From contig NC_080043.1 in assembly GCF_012489685.1 (NCBI RefSeq), forward strand, positions 34,553,987-34,617,986: a stretch of DNA of 64,000 nucleotides, read 5' to 3'. Origin of the DNA: Lotus japonicus (Eukaryota > Streptophyta > Magnoliopsida > Fabales > Fabaceae). The notes below the pieces were generated by a model, which ran no database searches, was not told the origin of the DNA, and was given only the letters and a program-made list of their open reading frames with translations. Shown in pieces: positions 1 through 9,600 of the stretch. Each line of letters opens with the position of its first letter. Position 1 is the stretch's first letter. The position numbers and the translations under genes were made by a program.

Positions 1-500
1 CCTGAAATCCAGTGTCTTCCACAACTTCTCTTCTGACCTTTGTGATGATCAGGTTCTGAATCCATGTCCGGCAGACTTAGCGGCGCGTCGATGCAGAGTC
101 CCAGCGCGTCCATGTCAAGGTAACGGAAGCCGTCGATCGACGTCGTCGAGTCGCCGCCGTAGGGAAGAACGGAAGTCGGCGTGGCCAGGACATCGAAGAA
201 TGAAGCGCCGCCGTCAGATCCCGTAGGAGGCGTTGTTGGCTCCTCCTTGTCGTACTCGGCAGCGGCCTCCTCCCATGTCTAACGTCCCCAGCCAGACACG
301 CCTCCTTTGGTTCGGGTCGTGGATTTTAGCTGCTCGCCTACACCACGGTTGTTGCCTGTCGACGTGGAACTTGTGGTCGCGTCGGGTGGCTGCAGACGTT
401 GTTGGCTTCTTGGCCCTCTTCTGCTTCTTAGGTTTTGTTCAGAGGAAGAAGAGAATGAACAATCACCTCTGGGTAGACTCGATGAGGTTTTTTTCTAGGT
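1..500 (-). pseudogene. AP2/ERF transcription factor pseudogene (CRF-like), partial
   Basis: Reading the minus strand gives a decayed AP2/ERF DNA-binding domain. The stretch AAKIHDPNQRRRVWLGTLD (about 275-333) matches the ERF core AAEIRDPxxRxRVWLGTFD, preceded by a corrupted HKF...QPW segment. A frameshift at about 268-275 is needed to continue into EEAAAEYD, the normal next block. After AEYD the usual end of the domain is missing and the frame goes straight into an acidic C-terminal region containing FDVLATPTSVLPY, reminiscent of the SPTSVL motif of cytokinin response factors. The upstream side has a serine-rich stretch in another frame. Domain loss, two frame changes and the substitution of conserved residues (G to H/C) indicate a dead copy. 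The family binds GCC-box DNA in the nucleus. The reading continues past the left edge. The CRF assignment is tentative; ERF membership is fairly sure. Confidence 0.6.
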
Positions 501-1229
501 TTACCATGATGATCAGTTGAAAGAGTTCTCAGAGAGGTTAGTAGTCTTCATAAAATTGATTACACAAAATACCTATTTTAAATACACAAAGCTGATCATC
601 AATTATCCTCATTAGGAAGTTGTGCTACCTTCTGTCTGGTGTATTGTACTTCATTTTTTATAGAAGAATGCTTCCAATTCTTTTATTTACTATTCTTTTT
701 CCTTGTTGAGGATTCTGCCATTAACAATTCTATCTTACTAATGTTTGTTTAGCTTGTCTTAGGACAGTGTCCCTCTTTCTATGTTTGTTTTTATTTCAGA
801 TTGTTCTTGTTTTGATGGGATAGATGTATCTATCCATCCATCTATCTCTAAGCTTGTGTGTTCGTGTGTACCGAGTACAGACTATCTAACTATTCACATT
901 TAACAGGATAAACCTCGTTTAATATTTTATTCACATTTATTAATAAAAAATGGACATTATGGATCCATGATTCTGTTTATTTTGTCTTTGATTGCTGGAT
1001 TTTGGGGTTCAGGTAACTTGATCAAAGGTTAGATAACTCATGGAATTGTTTTCGTAGCGCATGCTGATGCTACGTATATAAGTTGTTTGGATTCTTAACA
1101 AAAATAAAGTTGCAGGGATGGGTGAATGCTGGCTTTGGTAATTTCTGGTTTGTGAAAGGTTCCTTCCCTAGAGGTCAGAGCTGAGGTTTTGTATCAGGAA
1201 ATGTGGAGCGGCTGCTACTGGTTTTTTTG

Positions 1230-1384
1230 TAGCCAAGATGTTTTTAGCTTTTGGAAGATCTTCCGGAGTTCCGATGCTGTGTAAGTCATCCTACCATTTA
1301 TTTTAGGATGGAGGGTATTGAGATTAAGAACACAGAACCAGTGTAGTTTCATGCTAAGCATTTTTTAGTTTTCTAATCTCATTG
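1230..1384 (+). repeat. Direct repeat, copy 1
   Basis: A segment beginning TAGCCAAGATGTTT and ending TAGTTTTCTAATCT is repeated about 2 kb downstream at 3224-3394 with few substitutions and one internal insertion in copy 2. It contains CTGTGTAAGTCATCC, which looks like a splice donor. No protein family was recognised. Confidence 0.75.
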
Positions 1385-3223
1385 AGGTCTATTATCATGT
1401 ATCTTGAGAGACTAATCTCACAAGAGGTAGCATCTTGCAGTTCTTATGATTGATTTTTATTTTCTATCAAATACAAAAGGACAGGGATTGATCTTTACTT
1501 TTTATCGAAAAACAGGTCACTAATTTAGAATTATCTACTGGCATACCATTGCTTTACATATATCAGGGCGGGAGTTTACTAGTAGAGGAAGTCATGTGGG
1601 ACCTACAGAAGTTAGTGTTTATGCATATACTCAGGTATGATCCCTTAGCCTAGTATTTACTGATGTCTGAGTGCTGAAATATGCATAGAATGCTTCTGAA
1701 ATTAGTGACAGAGTAAAAGCAATGTTTTGTGAGGGCTATATAGGAAATATGAAATGACCCTCTTTGTAGGTGATTGGGTCCTATGGCTTAGTTTCGGCAG
1801 CTTTTGTTCTCTGTTTTCTGTTGGTTGATAATTGCCTGCATATATGATCTTCCTTGATTGCTTACATTTTGTAGTTTTATTATTATTCCAATTTTCTCAG
1901 TTAAAGGAACTAAATGAATTCCTAATGGAAATTAAAATTATTGGAAATCTGCCTATGAGCTTGCAGCTCACCTGTAATCGGCCTAGCCTTCGAGTTTTGG
2001 CTGTGATGATGGTGTTGGACCATTTGGATGTTGAATCCTCTACCAGCTCATCCACAACCTATGTGCTTGCACAGAAATCATAATTTAGTAGTTTTTTATT
2101 TGAGAACCGGGATTCATCTCCATAGAGTTCAAATAAGCAGTTCTAATATATGAATTGTAACTTTAGTAGAAAATAACCTAAGTCTATTTTAGAGATGAAA
2201 ACTAGTGACAATATCATACCATTTAAATAGAAGGAGTTGTAAGCCATAGGAATTCAGCAGAGTTGAGATCAGGATTTATTCATGAGAAAAATGTACCACT
2301 CGGGCTTAAGAAAATAGTTACCACAACTATACATGCAAAGTTATATGGATCTGAATGTAGGGGAAACAAGTCCACCTAGAAAATAAGCTTAAGCTTTCGA
2401 AGATTAGAACCTTATGATGGATTAGTGGTCTGGACACATGATGACACAACACAAGATAGGATTATGAATGAACGCATTCGAGAGAAAGTAGGGATAACAT
2501 CTATTGTGCAAAGATAGTAGAATCCTGCCTTTGGTGGTATGAGCATATTTGGTGAAGACATGTTGAATCCATTAGAGATTGTAGATTAGATGAAGGATAG
2601 TTCTATAGCTTGAAGTAGGAGGTCAATAAAAACCGTAGGTAATAGACACGATTTACGATAAGGAGACATTATATTTTCATCTATATGTTAAAGGGTTTTT
2701 GCTGTGGTTATTGTGCAAAAACAAGCTTAAACTATACAGCTTACAATATGAAGTTTTAATTAAATAATTGAATATAGACATATGAAGGACAATAATGTTT
2801 TCCATTAATCTTAGTTAAGTAATGTAGAATTCCTCTTAATTAGGACCTTGCTTGTTGATAATTAAAAAATATTTTAGCCTAATGGAAAACCTATAAATTA
2901 TAATCCGCTTCCAATGGGGTGCAGGGAGACTTTTTTTCTCTTCTTTTGTTTTTTGAATTTTTGGGGTGTTTGGTTACTGTCCAAGTAACAGCTAATGATC
3001 GTTGATTTTTTAGGTTCAGAGGATGCAAGGGAGATATTCTCGTCCTTTTCCTGAATTTGTTACCTCTTCTAATTTGATACTATCAGATCATGTGTATATT
3101 TTTTTTTGGTTATATCCTCTTATGAATCCTATCTGATAAAACCCATGCTTTATGCTGCCATTTATATCTGTAGAGCTTAGTTGCTTACAGACAACAGTTG
3201 GAAGAAAAGTCGCACTGAAGTGA

Positions 3224-3394
3224 TAGCCAAGATGTTTGCAGCTTTTGGAAGAACTTCCGGAGTTCTGATGCTGTGTAAGTCATCCTACAATTTATTTTAG
3301 GATGGAGGGTATTGAGATTAAGAACACAGAACCACATTGTAGTTACATGTAGCTACTTGTAGTTATATGCTAAGCATTTTATAGTTTTCTAATC
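3224..3394 (+). repeat. Direct repeat, copy 2
   Basis: Second copy of the 1230-1384 segment. It carries an extra internal stretch (TTGTAGTTACATGTAGCTAC region) absent from copy 1. Spacing and orientation fit an old tandem duplication of about 2 kb, or two insertions of one repeat family. Confidence 0.75.
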
Positions 3395-3639
3395 TTTTTT
3401 AGGTATTAAGCACCCTTGTGCTTTGCTTAAATACACTTTGGTTTATAAAAAATAGGCCCTTAATCCTATTCCTTCAAGTTACTGTGTGCTTGATAGTATT
3501 ATTCATCTCGAAATGATATACTTTTGCCTCTAAATGTTGTACATACTTGAATTTGGATCTGAATTGCCATTTTTGTAATTAGTGGTTGATTATTGAACTA
3601 GGTATAATAGGTTGACCTGAAAATTTGTTTTAAAAGGAA

Positions 3640-3987
3640 ATGTCATGTAAAGCGCTTCTTTTAAGAAAGCGATGTAGAATGCATACATCTACAACGCTTT
3701 TTCTTAAGAATGCGCTGTAGAATATTTCATTTTAAAGCGCTTTTATTTAAGAAAGCGTTGTAGAATGCATAGATGCTAAAACGCTTCTTTAAAGAAAGTG
3801 ATATAGAATACATGCATACTACCACGCATTTTAAGAATAAGAGTTGTAGTATATTCCATGTTCTACAGCGCTTTTAAAAATAGCGTTGGACAGTACTACA
3901 GCGGTACAAGCTACAGCGCTTATGCGCTTCATAAGCGCTGTAAAACTGAAAAAATAAGCGCTTTAAAATGCAATTTCTGGCGTAGTG
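3640..3987 (+). mobile_element. CACTA-type transposon terminus with subterminal repeats
   Basis: The block ends in TTTCTGGCGTAGTG, whose reverse complement starts CACTACGCCAGAAA, the classic CACTA terminal inverted repeat. Before it lies a dense run of short direct and inverted subterminal repeats built on AAAGCGCTT, AAGAAAGCG and TGTAGAATGCAT, the hallmark of CACTA ends. No matching CACTAC 5' terminus was found in the 3.6 kb to the left, and no transposase was seen, so this is a terminal fragment or a deleted element. Confidence 0.7.
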
Positions 3988-4603
3988 TTTAGTGTCACCC
4001 AACTGGTTATACGAACATGACTCGTCCTTAACATATGATTACAATATGTGGATAGTAGTTTGAAATTTCATAGATTTTCTATTCATGATACCTTGTTGAT
4101 TAAATCTGTAATCTATGATAACAAAATAAAATTTTATTTTACTAACATTATAGTGGACATTAACGTACGCCACCCCTAGTATTAATATATTGCTATACCA
4201 CTACGCGCAATAATTCAAACAATCAATTTCAAATAGCTGTATAAATCCATAACAGATATAATTTTTTGAGTATTTTTTTTTTTTGAGTATTATTAATGAT
4301 TAATAAAAAAATTGATTTATGATTAAATATTGTAAATCTTTTAAATCATATACTTTGAGTGCTTTTCCTATTCGATATTCCAAGGTCTAAAAACCTGAGC
4401 ATTTAGAAAAATTAAATTTTAATCATATTTGAATCTAGTGTGGCGTATGTTAATTACTTCTATGTTTTTTTTTTTTTGAAAAAATTACTTCTATGTTATA
4501 ATTCTGCATCAGATGTTTTCATTTGTCTACTCCTTTTTTTCATTATTTTAGTTGTTCAACAAAAAAAATGTATTTATTTTCTATAAAATTATCTTAAAAC
4601 TTT
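3988..4603. other. AT-rich intergenic DNA
   Basis: Between the CACTA end and the LINE. Poly-T and poly-A runs and low complexity only; nothing gene-like seen. Confidence 0.6.
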
Positions 4604-4617
4604 CTATTTTACAATTT
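4604..4617. repeat. Target-site duplication of LINE, left
   Basis: CTATTTTACAATTT is repeated exactly at 5715-5728 and brackets the LINE insertion, proving target-primed insertion. Confidence 0.9.
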
Positions 4618-5714
4618 TTTTTTGGTTACAAGGAGGGAAAAAACCCAAAAACAAGAAAGACTAACTAGCCAGCATCAAAGCTGGGACTGGAACCAATGTC
4701 TCTAGCAAGAATAGAGTGACATTCACCAAATGGGCTATCAAAGCTGTGAGTCCCATACTGGAAGCCTAGACCAGTTTTGGCCAGATAATCCACCAAGTTA
4801 TTAGCAGTGCGCGGTGTATGCTGGAAAACCAAGTTGCCATGAGCTGCTTGCAGTTGGCGAATGCTCATAGCTATCGGTTCATACCTGTGGGAGGTGATAT
4901 CCGGCGACCAGAGCAAGTCCACCACTTCCGACGAGTCCGACTCCACAATTACATGTGCCATATCCAAACTCATTACGAGATCTACTGCCGTAGCCACCGC
5001 AAGGAGCTCAGTAAGAAAGATGTTCTCCGTTGCCATCCGACCAAGGTTCCTACTGAAACCTTTAACCCACTTACCCTCAGAATCTCTAATGACGCCGCCG
5101 CAGCTAGAGACCAGATCAGCGCTGACAGCTCCGTCGACATTGACTTTCACCCAACCCGCATCTGGTTTGACCCATCCCTCATCTCGGTAGAATGAAGGAG
5201 AGCTGTCAAAAGGACCCCGCGGCTGGCCTTGAATGTTCGATAGAGAAGTGCCAAGAGCAGCGGAAGTTGCAGTGTGCTCCAAGCCTAGGGACTTTAGGAG
5301 AGTCCAAATACGAGCAGAACTGAATGGGATCTGGTTAAAAACCCAGTCATTCCTCATGCGCCAGATTGCTGAGAGAGCCGAAGCGAAGAACCTAGGCCAA
5401 TCAACACCGCTACTCCCTTGCACTTGCCCTGTTATATTTCTGGACAACCACCCTTCCCAACTATCACCAAAGAAAGCATGATTTCTCTCACCTTGCCGCG
5501 CTGTATCCCAGAAGGGAGAAACCACACTACAATCACGAAAAAGATGAATATATTCTTCTGAAGAGCTAAGGCAAAATGGGCATAAGTCACTGTCACTCAT
5601 ATGCCGTCTCACGCGGGTAGCGTTGGTGAGGACTCCACCGTTGCAAAGCTTCCAAAGGAACACCCGAATGCGTTGAGGGCCCTTAACTTTCCAAACCGCG
5701 TTCCAGATCGCTTC
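4618..5714 (-). mobile_element. 5'-truncated non-LTR retrotransposon (LINE)
   Basis: The insertion is bounded by perfect 14-bp duplications. On the minus strand it ends in a short poly-A tract after TTGTAACC, as expected of a LINE 3' end. Only the last 1.1 kb was inserted: the open frame runs right up to the truncation point at 5714. It carries the zinc-binding and RNase H part of the LINE ORF2 polyprotein (see the coding entry). Confidence 0.9.
4665..5714 (-). pseudogene. LINE ORF2 C-terminus: RT zinc-binding plus RNase H domains
   Basis: The minus-strand frame is open from the truncation point to a stop at 4665, about 350 codons. The N-terminal part shows the zf-RVT pattern: IWNAVWKVKGPQRIRVFLWK followed by DLCPFC and the later His/Cys of EEYIHLFRDC. 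The C-terminal half is an RNase H fold of the RVT_3 type: VNVDGAVSADL...GGVIRD (first Asp), TELLAVATAVDL (Glu), IVESDSSEVV (Asp) and HTPRTANNLVDYLAK (last Asp). The catalytic acidic residues are present and there is no internal stop, so the copy is fairly young, but it lacks endonuclease and reverse transcriptase and cannot move by itself. The first ATG in frame is internal, at 5663. It should not be annotated as a host RNase H gene. Confidence 0.85.
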
Positions 5715-5728
5715 CTATTTTACAATTT
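5715..5728. repeat. Target-site duplication of LINE, right
   Basis: Exact second copy of the 14-bp sequence at 4604-4617. Confidence 0.9.
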
Positions 5729-6479
5729 CACTCTTAAGAAGTTAACTATAGTCTTTGAGAAGTACAATAATTTTTATTTTAAACAACTTAACTATAGTCT
5801 TTGAGAAGTACAATACTTTTTACTCTTATTAAAATAGATGAACATATATAAGAGAAAAAACTATAACGATTTTTTTCATAAAAAATGAACAGAAAAATAA
5901 AAAATATTTAATTAGTTTCTTCTTTAGTGCACAAACAAATAGAAAGTTAGTATATAGTAAATAATTTATCATGATGCTTTTAAATATGCTATGGAAAGAA
6001 TATATATGTTTTCCATATCAAGTAATTAAAAAAAAGTAATTAATATTCTTCTTAATTAATAAGTTATTTATTCTTTTATTTGACCAACTTTTTTTCATGA
6101 TTTTGACAAATTTACACTCACTTTTTCTTTCATATCATTTCCAGCTACTTTTTTTCCATCTCTATCTTTCGTTCATATCACATCACTAGGTGGAGATGAA
6201 ATTAGGATTAGTATAAATTATTTTCCTTTTGCGCTAAATTTTTACATTACTAGTTTTCTCTTTTCCTCTATATCCACTAAACTAGTCTAATTTGGATTAA
6301 GAAAAATCTGATTCACAAAATTAAAATGATTTTTCTAAAAATTTGTAGGTGTAATTAGTAGTTAAAAATGGTCCATAGTAACTAATTTTTAACAAGTTCT
6401 AGCAGAGAATTTTCTATATCAGGTAAACTAGCATTTTAACCTAAGGTTTGGGAATTATCTTCTAACACTCTGCCTTCCT
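5729..6479. repeat. AT-rich upstream region with short tandem duplication
   Basis: The stretch TTAACTATAGTCTTTGAGAA followed by GTACAATA occurs twice, near 5741 and near 5789. The remainder is AT-rich upstream DNA of the MBD-like gene with no ORF of note. Confidence 0.6.
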
Positions 6480-6495
6480 CTCTATATATAAACAC
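6480..6495 (+). promoter_or_regulatory. TATA box of the MBD-like gene
   Basis: CTCTATATATAAACAC lies about 45 bases before the ATG at 6531, after a CT-rich stretch. The position fits a plant core promoter with a very short 5' UTR. Confidence 0.55.
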
Positions 6496-6530
6496 GGTGA
6501 ATCTAAGAGAAATTTCACAAAACAAAAAAA

Positions 6531-6632
6531 ATGGAGGAACCTCCAGGTGCTATGGTATGGGCTAACATTCAAGAGGAAGAAGATCCTTATCATAATATGG
6601 ATCTAGCAGCGATCCTCAAACAAATAATCTAT
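6531..6632 (+). CDS. MBD-like gene exon 1
   Basis: ATG follows an A-rich leader. It encodes 34 residues beginning MEEPPGAMVWANIQEEEDPY, and ends at TAT followed by the donor GTGAGT, phase 0. Confidence 0.6.
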
Positions 6633-9600
6633 GTGAGTAAAAATTAGTCATTTCTCTTTCTTTCTTACTGATGGAAACCCAAAACAGAAAATAGAACTGA
6701 AGGAATGAAACAGTAATCAGGATTGTTTATTGATGAATTGGAAATCGTTACAGAGAAGGAAAAAGCCTTTCCTAAACTGACCAGAGCCAAGCTCCTATAG
6801 GAAGCTATTGCTTCCTACTCATTACTACACGCTCAATGATTTCAGAATGCCCTCCCTACCTCTCACTACCTTCCTTATATTATGGAATGGATTACAATCC
6901 TACCTCCCCTCTCTCTCGCCAGCTCACCAGCTGTGCTGTTAGTTAGTTACTACTCCCTTTGTCCCTTTTGCCCCTTCTAGAGTATACCTTCCACTCTTTG
7001 GGCTTCGACCCCACATGGGCTAATGACTCACTTGGGCCAGCTGCTGGATCATAGTTCCTAATAATGCCGCCGTCTGAACTCACAACCTTGTCCCCAAGGT
7101 TGAAGTTTGGGTATAAACTCATGATGGTGAGGGCATCCTCCCAGGTAGCCTCCTCAGCAGTTTTGCCTTGCCATTTAATTAGTAGCTGCTGAATGGTGTC
7201 ACCCTGCAACTTCACCAGGCGAGTGGCTAAAACAGTGTCGGGTGTGTCCTTGTCATCACACTCGCCCTCCAATTGATCTGGCAAATCTGCTTCTGCAGAG
7301 TAGTCCCCAATCGCCTTCTTGAGCAATGACACATGAAACACAGGATGAACTCGCGATCCTTCTGGTAAACGTAACCTGTAAGCCACCGCACCCACACGAG
7401 CCACGATAGGATAAGGCCCATAGTATCGGGCTGCCAGCTTTGCATGAACCCGGGTTACTACAGATTGTTGACGATGTGCGCGAAGCTTCACAAAGACCCA
7501 TTCCCCGACAGTAAATGATTTTTCAACCCGCTTAGTGTCAGCTTGTGACTTCATTCGACCCTGGGCTCGCAAGAGTTGTGCCTTCAACTGGCGCAGAACC
7601 TCATCTCGATCAACCAATTCACGTTGCACTGCGTCAACCCTGGTCTCCCCGAGTCCCCAACGTGTGATTGCTGGGGGTTTGCGTCCATAAACAACCTCGA
7701 ACGGGGTCATATGTGTGGCTGAGTGGTAAGATGTATTGAACCAATACTCAGCCCAATGGATCCAAGTTGCCCACGTTTTAGGTTGATCAGCCGAAAAACA
7801 ACGCAAATACGTTTCCAAACAGCGATTTACGACTTCCGTTTGTCCATCCGATTCGGGGTGGTACGCGGAACTCATATTCAACTGTGTGCCCTGCAACCGG
7901 AAAAGCTCTTTCCAGAAATGACTCATAAATACTGGGTCCCGGTCGCTCACAATGGTTGAGGGAACTCCATGCAAACGTATGACTTCCTTGGCAAACAATT
8001 CAGCGATGCTCTTCGCCGTATAGGGGTGCTTCAGCGGAATGAAGTGACAGAATTTGGATAGGCGATCCACGACCACTAGCACCGCCTCGTATCCCCTGGA
8101 TTTAGGTAGGCCAGTTATGAAATCAATCGAGAGATCTTCCCACACCTGATTTGGGATGGGTAGAGGCTGCAGCAAGCCTGCGGGCGATGAGGCCATGTAC
8201 TTTTGTCTTTGGCATGTATCACAGCTACGAACAAACTCTTGCACCGTGTTCTTCATGCCTACCCAATAGATGTTGGCCGCGAGCCGCCGATAGGTGCGGA
8301 GAAATCCGGAGTGCCCGCCATGGGGGGTGGCATGAAATTCCTTTAACATCTGTGGAATTAGAGAGGAAGTATGTGACAAAACCAGCCTCCCTTTGTACAA
8401 CAGAATCCCCTGCTGTAGACTGAATTCCGGATGAGTTGATGGGTCATTTTGTAACTCCATGATCACATGCTTAAGTTTTGCATCCTGCTGAACCTCTGTT
8501 GCTATCAACTGGTGATCTTCCCAGCGCGGGTACGTGCACACGGTCCTGATCTCACCATATTCCCCAACGCGCGATAGCGCATCTGCTCCCTTATTTAACT
8601 TCCCAGGTTTATAAACGATATCAAAGTCATACCCCAATAGCTTCGCGGCCCAATTCTGTTGTTCCCCAGTAATAATCTTTTGATGGAGCAACTCTTTAAG
8701 ACTCTTCTGATCAGTAGACACAAGAAATTTCCGTCCCAATAAGTAAGGACGCCAATGCTGTATCGCCAAAGCTACTGCCATAAGCTCTTTCTCATAGGCG
8801 GACTTAGCGAGGTTCCGTGGTCCTAAGGCCTTGCTATAGTATGCTATGGGTTTCTTGTCTTGCATCAAAATCGCCCCGAGGCCACACCCTGACGCATCAC
8901 ACTCAATTAGGAATTCTTTCTCAAAATCTGGAAGTGCCAAAACAGGGGCCGTTGTGAGCTTCCCTTTTAGAGTTTCAAATGCATTTTGTGCTGCAGCTCC
9001 CCACTGAAAAGCATCTTTCTTTGTCAAATCTGTGAGTGGCCTTGCTATTTTCCCATAATCCCGAATAAATTTCCTGTAGTAACCGGTTAATCCAAGAAAA
9101 CCTCTCACCCCTTTTACATTCTTGGGCACGGGCCAACTCTTGACACTCGCCACCTTGCTAGGATCAACCGCCACTCCCTGTGCTGAAATCAGGTGCCCCA
9201 AGTATTCAACTGAGTCTTGCGCAAACTGACATTTCTTCTTGTTTGCTGTCAAGTGTTGCTGTTGGAGGAGTTGTAAGACCTTCTCAAGATGCAATAGGTG
9301 CTTTTCCCAATCGCTGCTATACACTAGAATATCATCAAAAAATACAAGCACTCCCTTCCGGAGCATGGGACGAAAAACTGCGTTCATCAAACTCTGAAAC
9401 GTCGATGGTGCGTTCATGAGACCGAACGGCATTACGAGGAATTCGTAGTGCCCTTCATGGGTACGAAATGCCGTTTTATGCACATCCTCTGCCCTTACGC
9501 GAACCTGATGATACCCCGACTTGAGATCAAGCTTTGAGAAAAATTTAGCACCATTCAACTCATCGAGCAGCTCTTCAATTACAGGAATGGGAAACTTATC

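Larger units (their letters stand above)
501..3639. other. AT-rich intergenic DNA with one dispersed direct repeat
   Basis: No ORF or spliced exon series with recognisable protein similarity was found. The only structure seen is the pair of direct repeats listed separately. Short ORFs here look random. Confidence 0.5.

Noticed and set aside
4199..4215. CACTACGCGCAATAAT as the 5' end of the CACTA element
   Set aside because: It lies on the wrong side of the terminus at 3987 and differs after CACTACG; probably chance.
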